The notes: a model not told the origin generated them from the letters alone. 64,000 nt of DNA from Methylophaga sp. OBS1 (GCF_026319365.1 NZ_JAPDMS010000006.1:1-64000), one strand, 5' to 3'. Counted from the first letter of the stretch, positions 38,007-47,631 are shown. Made by a program: numbers and translations.

Positions 38007-39151
38007 TGAAATTAGCGGTCTGTCTTTATAAGTACTTTCCTTTTGGTGGTTTAGCCCGTGATTTCATGCGAATTATGCAGCACAGTCTGACACCAGGTGA
38101 TCATGTCGATGTTTTCGTGATGGAGTGGCAGGGGGAATATCCCGAGCATATGCATGTCCATGTCGTGCCGGTTAGCGGTATCACCAATCATGCACGTCTT
38201 CAGCACTTTATTGATACAGTCAGACCGACATTGCAGCAGGGGGGCTATGATCTGGTTATTGGCTTCAATAAAATGCCCGGGCTAGATCTCTATTATGCTG
38301 CTGATCCTTGCTATATTGCTCGCGCTGCATCTCAGCCGCTGTATGGTTTGCTCAAATATACTGGACGGGTTGCGTTTTATGCTGATTGTGAGGAATCTGT
38401 TTTCGGGAGCAGCAGCAACACGGTATCGCTGATGATTTCTGACGTTCAAAAAGCGCTTTTTAAACAGCATTACAATACCCCTGAACAGCGGTTGATTTCT
38501 CTGCCACCCGGGATTGATCCCAACCGTAAACGGCCGGATGATGCTGAACAGATACGAATGCAAAAGCGGCGTGAACTCGGTGTCCGAGCTGATGAATGGG
38601 TGCTTTTGATGGTGGGCACAGGCTATAAGACCAAGGGGGTCGACCGTAGCATTGCTGCACTTGCAGCCCTACCGGATAGTCATCGAGGTAAGGCGAAACT
38701 CCATGTCATCGGTGACGGTGATACCAAGGCACTGAAGAAACAGGCAGAGAAGTTAGGTGTCTCTGAACAGGTCATGTTTCTGGGCGGCCGTACTGATGTG
38801 CCGGCGTTTTTATTAGCGGCGGATTTGTTGTTGCATCCGGCCCGTAAAGAAAATACGGGCACAGTGATTCTTGAAGCTATTGTTGCGGGTTTGCCGGTGT
38901 TGGTTTCCGATGTTTGTGGTTATACCAAACATGTGGTCAAAGCCCAGGCGGGAGAAGTTATCAAGCAGCCTGATAACGCAGCACTGACAGCAGAACAGCT
39001 AGCTAACATGCTGGAGCCAGCAGCCCTGGCGCAGTGGTCGATGCAGGCACTTGAGTATGCGAAAACAGAAGACCTATACAGCATGCCGGAGAAAGCAGCG
39101 CAGATTATTCGACGTATGGCTGGTGAAAACATGAGGAAAAACAGTGATTAA
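38006..39151 (+). CDS. waaG: LPS core glucosyltransferase WaaG
   Basis: The 381-residue GT4 enzyme is close to E. coli WaaG along its length: CLYKYFPFGGLARDFMRI at the N-terminus, GFNKMPGLDLYYAADPCY near 85-105, LPPGIDPNRK, KGVDRSIAALAALP, and HPARKENTGTVILEA. It adds the first outer-core hexose to heptose II. TAATG links it to the upstream kinase gene. Confidence 0.9.
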   Translation: MKLAVCLYKYFPFGGLARDFMRIMQHSLTPGDHVDVFVMEWQGEYPEHMHVHVVPVSGITNHARLQHFIDTVRPTLQQGGYDLVIGFNKMPGLDLYYAADPCYIARAASQPLYGLLKYTGRVAFYADCEESVFGSSSNTVSLMISDVQKALFKQHYNTPEQRLISLPPGIDPNRKRPDDAEQIRMQKRRELGVRADEWVLLMVGTGYKTKGVDRSIAALAALPDSHRGKAKLHVIGDGDTKALKKQAEKLGVSEQVMFLGGRTDVPAFLLAADLLLHPARKENTGTVILEAIVAGLPVLVSDVCGYTKHVVKAQAGEVIKQPDNAALTAEQLANMLEPAALAQWSMQALEYAKTEDLYSMPEKAAQIIRRMAGENMRKNSD

Positions 39152-40172
39152 CACAGTGTTAGTAACCGGTGGTACTGGTTACATCGGTTCTCATATTGCT
39201 GTTAGCTTACTGAGAGCGGGTTTGCAGGTGGTGATTGTCGATAATCTGAGCAATAGTTCTGAGTTCGTGATTCAGCGTATTGCCCGGATAACAGGCACAG
39301 AGCCCAGTTTTTTCAAGGCTGATTGCCGTGATAAAAAAGCGCTTCAGGCTATTTTTAACACACACCGGCCAGATGCGGTCATCCATCTCGCCGGTCATAA
39401 GGCGGTGGGTGAGTCTTGTCAAAAACCACTGATGTACTATCAGAATAATATCGAATCCAGCCTGGTTCTTATCGAGGTCATGCAGGCGTTTTCCGTAGAT
39501 AAACTGGTATTCAGCTCGTCGGCCACTGTATATGGTGATACCGAAACCATGCCTGTCAACGAACAGGCCCAGACCGCTGTCACCAATCCTTACGGCCAAA
39601 CTAAGTTGATGATTGAGCAAATGCTTCAGGACATTAGCAAAGCCAGTCCTGAAAAATTTAAAGTTGCCCTGCTGAGGTACTTTAATCCTGCGGGAGCTGA
39701 TGAAAGTGGGTTAATCGGCGAGGACCCGCGTTCAATACCCAATAACTTGATGCCCTATGTCAGCCAGGTTGCTATTGGCAAAAGGGAGCGACTTTCCGTG
39801 TTTGGTGGCGATTATCCTACTGCAGACGGTACGGGGGTTAGAGATTATATCCATGTTTCAGACCTGGCCCAGGGCCATCTCGAGGCATTGAGATGGCTTG
39901 ACTCTCAGGTTGAGCTTCCCTGTTGTCGGGCTATCAACCTGGGCACGGGAGTGGGTTACAGCGTACTCGAGGTGGTCAGCGCCTTTGAACAGATATCTGG
40001 AAGGCCAGTGCCGTATGATATCGTCGATAGAAGGCCGGGTGATGTCGCCGTGAGTTATGCCGATGTCAGTCTCGCTGCCAATTTGCTGGATTGGCGTGCC
40101 GAAAAAGATCTTGAGGATATGGTCAGCGATGCCTGGCGATGGCAGGAAATGAACCCCAATGGCATAAGATAG
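39144..40172 (+). CDS. galE: UDP-glucose 4-epimerase
   Basis: The 342-residue short-chain dehydrogenase has the NAD motif VTGGTGYIGSHIA, catalytic Ser in FSSSATVYGD and YxxxK in NPYGQTKLM. It interconverts UDP-glucose and UDP-galactose, probably for core or O-antigen. Start is a GTG (39144) with GAGGA ten bases upstream, overlapping waaG by eight bases. Confidence 0.93.
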   Translation: MINTVLVTGGTGYIGSHIAVSLLRAGLQVVIVDNLSNSSEFVIQRIARITGTEPSFFKADCRDKKALQAIFNTHRPDAVIHLAGHKAVGESCQKPLMYYQNNIESSLVLIEVMQAFSVDKLVFSSSATVYGDTETMPVNEQAQTAVTNPYGQTKLMIEQMLQDISKASPEKFKVALLRYFNPAGADESGLIGEDPRSIPNNLMPYVSQVAIGKRERLSVFGGDYPTADGTGVRDYIHVSDLAQGHLEALRWLDSQVELPCCRAINLGTGVGYSVLEVVSAFEQISGRPVPYDIVDRRPGDVAVSYADVSLAANLLDWRAEKDLEDMVSDAWRWQEMNPNGIR

Positions 40173-40188
40173 AGAACTAGGCCTGAAG

Positions 40189-40809
40189 CTAAAGGCTCGT
40201 TTCCAGGCTTTTGAACATATACATAAGATCGGGTCTGTTAAGATGCCTTTTCTCCAGCATGGTCAGGAATTTCTTCCATTTCCGGCGGATTTTTTGTTGG
40301 CCAAAAAAGTGACTATACGTGCATAGCGGTATCCAGTCTGAGTTCCCCAGGTTGTCGATGATATGCATCACACCATCACCGTCAGCCAAGACCTGAAACA
40401 GCAGGTTCTTGGGTTTGAGTGACATGGTCAGCACATTATGCTTCAACTGATAGTCAATCAAGTTGAACATCGCCGTCATCAATACAGGAGCGTATTGATT
40501 AAACTCACGCTCCTGCTCAATGTAATCAGCCAAAGTCTTCGATATTTTTCCATCATAGTCACGGACCAGATCAAAAACGGCACCTTGTCCGAGCGTAGTG
40601 TCAACATTGCCATGGAAGCGAGGCACTGAGCGCCAATCCTGCAACCGTTTTTCCAGCAGGCGATAGTAAGCTTGTTCGCGCTTGGTTTCAGTGTCATCAC
40701 CATTAACCACTATTTTGATGCAGCGATCTTCATGATCAGGATGCTGGTAACACTGTCTGTGCCAACCCCGCGCAATGAGATAGCTGTCGTTGAGTGTTAA
40801 TAGCTTCAT
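40189..40809 (-). CDS. yrbL: YrbL-family kinase-fold protein
   Basis: The 206-residue protein matches YrbL: GWHRQCYQHPDHEDRCIKIV at the start, VPRFHGNVDT, and LTMSLKPKNLLF. The latter stands where kinases have HxD, so the usual catalytic Asp is absent, as in E. coli YrbL. The E. coli gene is under PhoP control but its function is unknown. Here it is translationally coupled (ATGA) to the carbamoyltransferase upstream, which ties it to LPS core modification. Confidence 0.85.
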   Translation of the reverse strand: MKLLTLNDSYLIARGWHRQCYQHPDHEDRCIKIVVNGDDTETKREQAYYRLLEKRLQDWRSVPRFHGNVDTTLGQGAVFDLVRDYDGKISKTLADYIEQEREFNQYAPVLMTAMFNLIDYQLKHNVLTMSLKPKNLLFQVLADGDGVMHIIDNLGNSDWIPLCTYSHFFGQQKIRRKWKKFLTMLEKRHLNRPDLMYMFKSLETSL

Positions 40810-42530
40810 TGCTTGGTGACCAAAATATCTTCCATCACCAGATATTGCAGATCTGAGCCGAAGAACATATTGAGGGCATCAGTCGGGCTGCAAACCATCG
40901 GTTCACCACGACGGTTCAGCGAGGTATTCAATACCACCCCGTTACCAGTCAGTTTTTCCATCTCCTGAAGCAGGGCGTAATAACGTGGATTGGTTTTCTC
41001 GGTGACAATTTGTGCCCGCGCTGTGCCATCCTCATGTACCACCTCGGGAATGCGATCTTTCCAGCTTTCCGCGACATCAAAGGTAAAGGTCATATAAGGA
41101 CTGGGGTGATCAGTCTGCAGAATTTCCGGCGCCACCGTGTCGAGCATGCTCGGGCAGAAGGGACGCCAGCGTTCACGATATTTGATCTGGGCATTGATGC
41201 GATCAGCCACACCACTATGGCTGGGGCTACCCAGAATACTGCGGTTACCCAGCGCACGCGGCCCAAATTCCATCCGCCCCTGAAACCAGGAAACCGGGTT
41301 ACCATCAGCAAGAATTTTAGCCGTTTCCGCTGGCACATCGCTCATGCGTTGCCATTTCACTGGCTGGCTGTAGTTATCGCAGGCATCCATGCACTCTTCA
41401 GTCGTGTATTGCGGGCCAAGGTAGACGTGTTCCATCTTTTCGACGGGTACGCCAGCTGCCTGGGAGGCATAACTGGCGGCACCAATAGCGGTACCGGCAT
41501 CGCTGGCAGCTGGTTGAACAAACAACTCCTTGACGCCAGGCATGGCGATAATGCGCTGATTCAATTTGACGTTGAGTGCGACACCGCCGGCATAAGCCAC
41601 TTTACCGGTCTCACGAATGATATCGCCAAGATAATACTCGATAAGCTGAAGCGCGGTTTTCTCCAGCAAGTCCTGAATACTGGCTGCGTAGTCGATGTAG
41701 GGCTCGTCTTTTTCATCGCCTTCACGCATCGGTCCCAACCAGTCAATTAGTTTGGGGCTGAAGAAGTAGCCTTTACCGTTTTTCTTGTAACGACGCCAGC
41801 CAACCGTATTGACCAGCTTGTTATTGACCTTGAAATCGCCCTCTTTGCAGTCGATGAGTCGAGAGAAATCAAAGCGTTTGGGATCACCGTAGGGCGCCAT
41901 GCCCATCACTTTGAACTCGCCGTCTAGCATCTCAAAACCCAGGTACTCGGTCAGCGCGCCGTATACTCCGCCCAGGGAGTCAGGGTCGTAAAACTCTTTG
42001 ATTTTATGAATCTTGCCATTCTCACCATAACCAAAAAAGGTGGTGGCGTATTCACCTTTGCCATCAATGCCGATGATAGCTGTTTTTTCTTTGAAGCCGC
42101 TCAGGTGATAGGCACTGCTGGCGTGAGCCAGGTGATGTTCGACCGGCATAAATTTGACCCGTTTCGCACCGATTCCCAGATCATCCAACAGCTTCATCAC
42201 GTTGCGGTGATTGCGCCAGTAACGGCGGTTACCGCTGAATAAGGCTGTCAGCGCGCGATCAGGCGCATACCAGTGACGCTTGGCATAATGCCAGCGGGCG
42301 GGAGACTTGAGACCGATCTCGGCATAGGGAAAAGCGACGATATCGACCTGTTCCGGTTTGATGCCTGCATAGTCCAGACAGAACTTGGTGGCTTCATAAG
42401 GCATTTTGCCTTTGGCATGTTTGTCCCGAAGAAAGCGTTCCTCTTCAGCAGCGGCAACCAGTTTGCCATCAATATATAAAGCAGCGGAAGCGTCGTGATT
42501 CACGGCGCCGGACAGGCCTAAAACAATCAT
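40806..42530 (-). CDS. Carbamoyltransferase (NodU/TobZ family), probable LPS core carbamoylation
   Basis: The 574-residue protein has the Kae1-like N-terminal half (GLSGAVNHDASAALY, EHHLAHASSAYHLSG, GGVALNVKLNQ) and the C-terminal family part with FGPRALGNRSIL and RERWRPFCPSM. These enzymes make a carbamoyl-adenylate and move the carbamoyl group to a hydroxyl. In P. aeruginosa a related gene in the core locus is held to carbamoylate heptose II; the same role is inferred here from the neighbouring kinases. It is divergent from waaL. Confidence 0.85.
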   Translation of the reverse strand: MIVLGLSGAVNHDASAALYIDGKLVAAAEEERFLRDKHAKGKMPYEATKFCLDYAGIKPEQVDIVAFPYAEIGLKSPARWHYAKRHWYAPDRALTALFSGNRRYWRNHRNVMKLLDDLGIGAKRVKFMPVEHHLAHASSAYHLSGFKEKTAIIGIDGKGEYATTFFGYGENGKIHKIKEFYDPDSLGGVYGALTEYLGFEMLDGEFKVMGMAPYGDPKRFDFSRLIDCKEGDFKVNNKLVNTVGWRRYKKNGKGYFFSPKLIDWLGPMREGDEKDEPYIDYAASIQDLLEKTALQLIEYYLGDIIRETGKVAYAGGVALNVKLNQRIIAMPGVKELFVQPAASDAGTAIGAASYASQAAGVPVEKMEHVYLGPQYTTEECMDACDNYSQPVKWQRMSDVPAETAKILADGNPVSWFQGRMEFGPRALGNRSILGSPSHSGVADRINAQIKYRERWRPFCPSMLDTVAPEILQTDHPSPYMTFTFDVAESWKDRIPEVVHEDGTARAQIVTEKTNPRYYALLQEMEKLTGNGVVLNTSLNRRGEPMVCSPTDALNMFFGSDLQYLVMEDILVTKQ

Positions 42531-42618
42531 TTATTCGTATTACCTTTTCAATTCAATACTTGCACAGGTTAGGTCGCGTAAGGTGGGGTAATTCTAACAT
42601 CAAGCGCGGTGATCAAGT

Positions 42619-42624
42619 TATAAT
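42619..42624 (+). promoter_or_regulatory. Possible -10 element for the waaL unit
   Basis: A perfect TATAAT 43 bp before the waaL ATG. The sequence 17 bp further upstream (AACATC) is a poor -35. Confidence 0.4.
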
Positions 42625-42666
42625 GCCGCGTCAACTATTTTATCTCATAGCCACCAGACTTCTTTT

Positions 42667-43833
42667 ATGCCATTAGCCCCAGTCATCCAGAAGGCCACCT
42701 TGCTGCCGTTGTTAGTGTTTGTGAGTAGTTTCTACTTGCTGACTGAGAGTAAAGAGCAGGTCTTCTATGTCATGTTCGGGGTGTTGTTCCTCTATTTTCT
42801 GGTGACGGAGAGGCGGCAATTTTTTCACAACGATCCGTTTTTATGGGGGCTGCTTTTAGTACTTGCTTATTACTCAAGCAGTACTCTCTGGTCCACAGAC
42901 CCCGGTGATTATTTTGAGAAAAGCGTAAAACACAGTGTCTACATACTGATATTTTATATTTGTATGTCGCATATCCTCAGACGCCATGATTTTACTCAGG
43001 TTACTCGCTGGGTGTTGATAACTGTGATTGTGTCCGGGGTCGTTATCAGTCTGTTAAGTCTGTTTATGCAGTGGCCGGGGTATGATTTTTCCAATAGGTT
43101 TACGCACTCTTCTTTCCTCGGTCTGACAGACAATCCCATAGAAACGGGCTTTTTTCTCGGCATCGCAAGTCTCTCAGCGATTTTCTATTACAGGCAGAGT
43201 TCCGATCCCCGACAGGCGGCTTTTCTGCTCGTTGCAACAGGGATGATGATTTGTTTATTGGTTATCACAAGGAGTCGTGGTGCTAATTTATTCTTTATCG
43301 TGTCTGTCTTCCTGCTGATGTTCGCCGTGACACCAAGCTATAAATCCCGCGATAGCGTCTTTGTTGCTCTTGCTCTATGCGCTGGATTGTTGGCGGCATT
43401 ATTCATTGGTGAGAAAGTGGTCGATAGAGTGACGTCGCCAAATTATCGACTTGATCTGATTATCGCTTCCTGGGATGTCGCTAAGGAGCACCTGATCTTT
43501 GGTAGTGGCTGGAACCCGGAAGATCGTCTGTCTATTCCCAGCCACGAAAAACTTTTCTCAAAGCCTCACAATACCTTTATGCAGTCATTACAGGTCGGAG
43601 GCCTCGTGGGCCTGTTACTTTTCTTATCGTTGACGCTGTATGTTATCTATAGAGGTGTTAGTGATAAGTCAGACAAACTATATAGTCGTTTATTGACTAT
43701 ATGGTTTATCTACGGCTGTCTGATGATTTCTATAGATGGTGGTATGTTTGTAACAAGGCCTTCCACTTTTTGGTTCTACTACTGGTTGCCGGCATTCCTT
43801 ATCGTTTGCAGAAAAAATCTTGAAAACAGATGA
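42667..43833 (+). CDS. waaL: O-antigen ligase family membrane protein
   Basis: This 388-residue protein has about ten membrane segments and a large periplasmic loop after residue 255. RSRGANLFFI is the conserved Arg segment, and SKPHNTFMQSLQVGGLVGLLLF contains the His typical of Wzy/WaaL ligases. It would join O-polysaccharide, or a single repeat, to the core. The polymerase Wzy is an alternative, but a core-locus position favours ligase. Sequence looks more AT-rich than its flanks. ATGA overlap with the next gene. Confidence 0.8.
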   Translation: MPLAPVIQKATLLPLLVFVSSFYLLTESKEQVFYVMFGVLFLYFLVTERRQFFHNDPFLWGLLLVLAYYSSSTLWSTDPGDYFEKSVKHSVYILIFYICMSHILRRHDFTQVTRWVLITVIVSGVVISLLSLFMQWPGYDFSNRFTHSSFLGLTDNPIETGFFLGIASLSAIFYYRQSSDPRQAAFLLVATGMMICLLVITRSRGANLFFIVSVFLLMFAVTPSYKSRDSVFVALALCAGLLAALFIGEKVVDRVTSPNYRLDLIIASWDVAKEHLIFGSGWNPEDRLSIPSHEKLFSKPHNTFMQSLQVGGLVGLLLFLSLTLYVIYRGVSDKSDKLYSRLLTIWFIYGCLMISIDGGMFVTRPSTFWFYYWLPAFLIVCRKNLENR

Positions 43834-45038
43834 GCTCACGGAAAACAAGCTTCAGCACTTTCCAGGGATACTTGAAGTGGCAGCGGCAACAATCAACAGC
43901 GAGTTTCATCACCCGCTGGTGCCGCTATGGGTTGATGAGTTTACAGGCGAGGCTCAAAGACAGTTCGGTGGAAATAACGCCTGAACCGATTGATATACTC
44001 TTCCTGAGGCGTTCAGTAAAAACATTAACCTTTGATGACATAACGGCGCATTTCCCCGCCACGATCACGCATAAAAGTATCTTACAAGCCAAACCCACGG
44101 AGGCGATCTCAAAGCGCTTCCTGCGCCGAACTTCGCTCAGTCATACATCAATTAATTTTTATGTGCTTGCTTCGTATGTTCAATACCTGCTTGACTTTTA
44201 TCAACCCAAAATTGTTGTCACCGAATCCAACGGTGCAGAAACTTCTCCAGTTCTGAGGACAATGGCCAACGATCGGGGAATTAAGGTTGTACACATTGCG
44301 CATAGTATCCCTACCAGAAATTACCGTAAGTTCAGTCTGGTAGATTACGACTATTATTTCCTTTACGGTAAAAGCTCGATCGACAATCTGAAGCAACGAG
44401 CTTTTTTGTATGGTAGAGACACCTACTGCGTGCAGACAGGGGCAAGAGCGGTTTTCTCCAGACTGAATACAAGCCAAATCCCCACAGCAGTGGAACGTAA
44501 TGCCAATACGGTGCTTTTATTGGGTAGTGGCCCTGGGCATGAAGAGAAGGATGAGATCAGACAGGTCTACCAGTCCGCGATAAGCTTTGTTAATGCGAAT
44601 CCTCGAATGACATTGCTTTTCAAGCCCCACCCCAGAAGCAATAAACAGCTATGGCACTCGCTTACTCAGCAGCTTGAGCCAGCACGGTTCCGACTGATTG
44701 AGGACCTTGGGGCGTCTCACCAGGCTGCAGTGGCGATATGTGGCTATACCAATGCCATATTGGATGTCTCGATACTTGGCATTGTCCCATTGCTGGTGAG
44801 TACGGCTGACAATGAAGATTATTTTTGCTACGAACAATATTTAGGCAGAATTTTAAACCAGCCTTCAGAGCTCGAACTCAGGTTTAAGGCGATCGCGACT
44901 GAATTGGAACACTTCCAACAGAAAACAAGACAATTTGCCCAATATCATGTCGGTGATATTAACGCGCCTTCTGCATTAATCGCTGTCAACTTGCAGAAGA
45001 TTCTCAACAAGGAAGCATTAACAGCGGAACTGATTTAA
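43830..45038 (+). CDS. GT-B-like polysaccharide glycosyltransferase of unknown type
   Basis: A 402-residue soluble protein. KPHPRSNKQLW near 255 and GYTNAILDVSILGIVPLLVST near 300 resemble the HP and S/T-containing motifs of capsule polysialyltransferases and CDP-glycerol glycerophosphotransferases. I cannot assign a closer family. It overlaps waaL by four bases and ends exactly against the stop of the convergent kinase gene (TAATCA). AT-rich like waaL. It probably extends or decorates the outer core. Confidence 0.55.
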   Translation: MSSRKTSFSTFQGYLKWQRQQSTASFITRWCRYGLMSLQARLKDSSVEITPEPIDILFLRRSVKTLTFDDITAHFPATITHKSILQAKPTEAISKRFLRRTSLSHTSINFYVLASYVQYLLDFYQPKIVVTESNGAETSPVLRTMANDRGIKVVHIAHSIPTRNYRKFSLVDYDYYFLYGKSSIDNLKQRAFLYGRDTYCVQTGARAVFSRLNTSQIPTAVERNANTVLLLGSGPGHEEKDEIRQVYQSAISFVNANPRMTLLFKPHPRSNKQLWHSLTQQLEPARFRLIEDLGASHQAAVAICGYTNAILDVSILGIVPLLVSTADNEDYFCYEQYLGRILNQPSELELRFKAIATELEHFQQKTRQFAQYHVGDINAPSALIAVNLQKILNKEALTAELI

Positions 45039-45737
45039 TCAAATGCGAGTTGCAAGTTGCCTGACCATTTTTTTGGAAGACGGTGACAGGTGCTTCTCAG
45101 AATAATAGCTTCTGATGAACTGTGTTATCAAACGTACATTCCAGACACCGTATCTCTTTCGGAATAAAGCGTCGAAATCACGCTTTCGGGCGAGACCTTT
45201 TGACAGCGTCGTTCGCATTTTTTCCAGGTCGATTAACTTGACGCACCAGGCTTGCTCTTTTTTTACAAAAATATGTTTTGGATAAAGGCAATTGTGAACC
45301 AGTCGATGCCGGTGCAATTGAGATAATGTCTCTGCAATCACGCTCATTAAGGCGTACTGTTCGAGGTTCGGCAGGGCTTTAATGATTTGCGATGACAGCG
45401 GCGCGAAGCCTTCAAGTGACTTGGTGACCAAGACGGCCTTTTTACCCTCTTTACCGAAAAACAGGGGATCAAGAGTGGGAATATGCTTTTTTTGTAACAG
45501 CCGGATGTTACAGAACTCTCTCTCGTAAGTTGGCTGATTGAATAACAGAAACCTGAGGGAGTGCGTCGTGTAGTTTTCCTGACGCTTGATGAAGGCGGGA
45601 ATCTGCTGGCCATTGATACTGACATCCGTCTTTATGACACCGCTCCACCCACCGCGTTCTCTGTTGGGGGGTTCAAACCATTCGGTGGTCATATCCCAGT
45701 ACTTTTGAAATGTCGTTTGATTATCAGGTGCTTCCAT
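45039..45737 (-). CDS. InaA-like LPS kinase family protein
   Basis: The 232-residue protein has the LPS-kinase fold: Arg/Lys in AFIKRQENY, a helical EREFCNIRLLQKKHI stretch, the catalytic-loop HRLVHNCLYPKHIFV and LIDLEKMR. That CLYPKH loop is typical of the InaA subfamily of the Kdo/WaaP group. Target unknown, possibly a core sugar. Monocistronic, convergent with the glycosyltransferase gene. Confidence 0.8.
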   Translation of the reverse strand: MEAPDNQTTFQKYWDMTTEWFEPPNRERGGWSGVIKTDVSINGQQIPAFIKRQENYTTHSLRFLLFNQPTYEREFCNIRLLQKKHIPTLDPLFFGKEGKKAVLVTKSLEGFAPLSSQIIKALPNLEQYALMSVIAETLSQLHRHRLVHNCLYPKHIFVKKEQAWCVKLIDLEKMRTTLSKGLARKRDFDALFRKRYGVWNVRLITQFIRSYYSEKHLSPSSKKMVRQLATRI

Positions 45738-45765
45738 TGCGTGTTCTAAACTGAGAGTGGAGTTA

Positions 45766-46788
45766 CTAGCTGGTTATGACTTGTTTGACAGAGTCAACAG
45801 TCAGGTCCCGCATACAACGATGATGCCCGAGTGGACATTCCCGCTCAAAACAGGGACTGCACTCAATATCAATCTGCACGATATGGGCATTGTCCGCAAG
45901 TGGCGGAGTGAAAGCGGTTGAGGTGGGACCATAGATAGCGACCAGCGGACGTTGCAGTGCTGCGGCGATGTGCATTAGGCCGGAGTCGTTGGAAATGACC
46001 CAGTCAGCGGTACCTAACAGGTCAATCGCTTGTTCAAGTTGTGTCTGCCCAGTCAGGTTCACAAATTCAGACTGATGCGCCTGGGCGATAGCGCTCTCGA
46101 TCTGGGCCGCGGTTTTTTGATCGGCTTTGGAGCCCAGTACTATTACCTGCCAGCCCTGGTCAAGCAAGTTGTTGGCAACTTCTGCGTAATATTCGGGTGG
46201 CCATTGTTTAGCCGGGCCGAACTCAGCGCCGGGACAGAGAATCAGGCGCTTTTGATCGGGTTTAAGATACGGATTGATATCATCGCTGACCGGAAAGGGT
46301 TCCATCATTGGTGCCTGGTAACTGGGGGCGGCGTGAGATTCTGTGGCGGGATAGGCCAGGGAGACAAAGCGCTGGACCATCATGGGTAACGCTTGTTTAT
46401 CCAGTTTGCGGATATCGTTGAGCAGCCCATAACGCATCTCACCCCGCCAGCCGGTGCGGATCGGAATACCGGCAAACCAGGGAATCAATGCCGATTTCCA
46501 GGAGTTGGGTAGCACGATGGCCTGATCATAGTTGTGCCTGGCCAATTCTTTACCCAGTTTTCTGCGCATCGACCAGCCGAACACACCATGGCTCAGCGGC
46601 ATGGCTATCGCATTACTGACCTCAGGCATGCGCTGCAACAAAGGTCTGGTCCACGCCATCGCCAGCACATCAATCTGCAGCGATGGGTTGTCTGACTTCA
46701 GCGCCTTAAATAATGACTGCGCCATCACCATATCGCCGACCCAGGATGGGCCGACAATCAGAATTTTGTTTATCCGCTGTTGAGGCAT
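45766..46788 (-). CDS. waaF: LPS heptosyltransferase II
   Basis: The 340-residue GT9 enzyme begins ILIVGPSWVGDMVMAQSLFK. The donor motif is NDSGLMHIAAALQRPLVAIYGPTS, and the C-terminal CSPCFERECPLGHHRCM is the WaaF signature. It adds heptose II to heptose I. It is seven bases after the ZIP-independent gap and transcribed toward the InaA-like gene. Confidence 0.94.
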   Translation of the reverse strand: MPQQRINKILIVGPSWVGDMVMAQSLFKALKSDNPSLQIDVLAMAWTRPLLQRMPEVSNAIAMPLSHGVFGWSMRRKLGKELARHNYDQAIVLPNSWKSALIPWFAGIPIRTGWRGEMRYGLLNDIRKLDKQALPMMVQRFVSLAYPATESHAAPSYQAPMMEPFPVSDDINPYLKPDQKRLILCPGAEFGPAKQWPPEYYAEVANNLLDQGWQVIVLGSKADQKTAAQIESAIAQAHQSEFVNLTGQTQLEQAIDLLGTADWVISNDSGLMHIAAALQRPLVAIYGPTSTAFTPPLADNAHIVQIDIECSPCFERECPLGHHRCMRDLTVDSVKQVITS

Positions 46789-46794
46789 CGGCTC

Positions 46795-47601
46795 TCAGTG
46801 CAGCGTGCTGTGGGTAATGAAAATAAATATGACCCCCAGCGCAATCAGCACGATTTGCTGCAGTGTTTCACGCGGCTTGATGCGGGTATGCAGGCCCGGA
46901 ATCAAGTCGGCCACGGCGACATAGATAAAGCTGGAGGCGGCAATGACCAGGATATAAGGCAGCAGGTGCTGCATATCACCCAGCGTGAAATAGGCCAGCA
47001 AGGCGCCGGCGACTGTGCCCAGGCTGGAAAGTATATTGAAATACAGGGCTTTGCGGCGGGTGAAGCCACTGTGCAGCAGAATCACAAAGTCACCCAGCTC
47101 CTGGGGAATCTCGTGTGCGGCGATAGCGAGCGCGGTGACGATACCCAGATGAATATCGGTCATAAAGGCAGCCGCAATCAGAATGCCGTCAACAAAGTTA
47201 TGGATGGTGTCGCCAACGAGAATCAAAGGGCCAGCCGCTTCATGGTGGTGGCCACCATGATGGTCGGGGCGGTCCAGTTCGGGGATATGCTCATCGCCAT
47301 GGTGACTGTGGCAGTGACGCCAGAGCACCATTTTCTCCAATACGAAAAACAGCAGCAGACCCAGCAGCAGGGTCAGGCCGATTTCATGGGCATCTACAGC
47401 GTAAGTGTGTTCAATGGCGTGCGGTAACAGGCCCAGAAAAGAGGCCCCCAACAGTGCGCCAATAGCGAAGCTGACCAGGTGCGGAACCGCGATGCCGCGA
47501 TGCTTCTCTGACAGCATCAGAAAGGACGATGCGATCGCCACGCTCAACAGTCCGCCGAGCAGACTGAAGCCGATAATCCAGATAAGTAAATCCATAACCA
47601 C
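46795..47601 (-). CDS. ZIP-family metal transporter
   Basis: 268 residues with about eight membrane segments. A His-rich cytoplasmic loop (DRPDHHGGHHHEA, about 125-140) precedes GDTIHNFVDGILIAAAF and AHEIPQELGDFVIL, the metal-path motifs of the ZIP family. It probably takes up Zn or another divalent metal. It lies just upstream of waaF, with six bases between, so the two may be cotranscribed. Confidence 0.9.
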   Translation of the reverse strand: MVMDLLIWIIGFSLLGGLLSVAIASSFLMLSEKHRGIAVPHLVSFAIGALLGASFLGLLPHAIEHTYAVDAHEIGLTLLLGLLLFFVLEKMVLWRHCHSHHGDEHIPELDRPDHHGGHHHEAAGPLILVGDTIHNFVDGILIAAAFMTDIHLGIVTALAIAAHEIPQELGDFVILLHSGFTRRKALYFNILSSLGTVAGALLAYFTLGDMQHLLPYILVIAASSFIYVAVADLIPGLHTRIKPRETLQQIVLIALGVIFIFITHSTLH

Positions 47602-47631
47602 CTACTAAAAAATTAAGCGGATAATGATACC

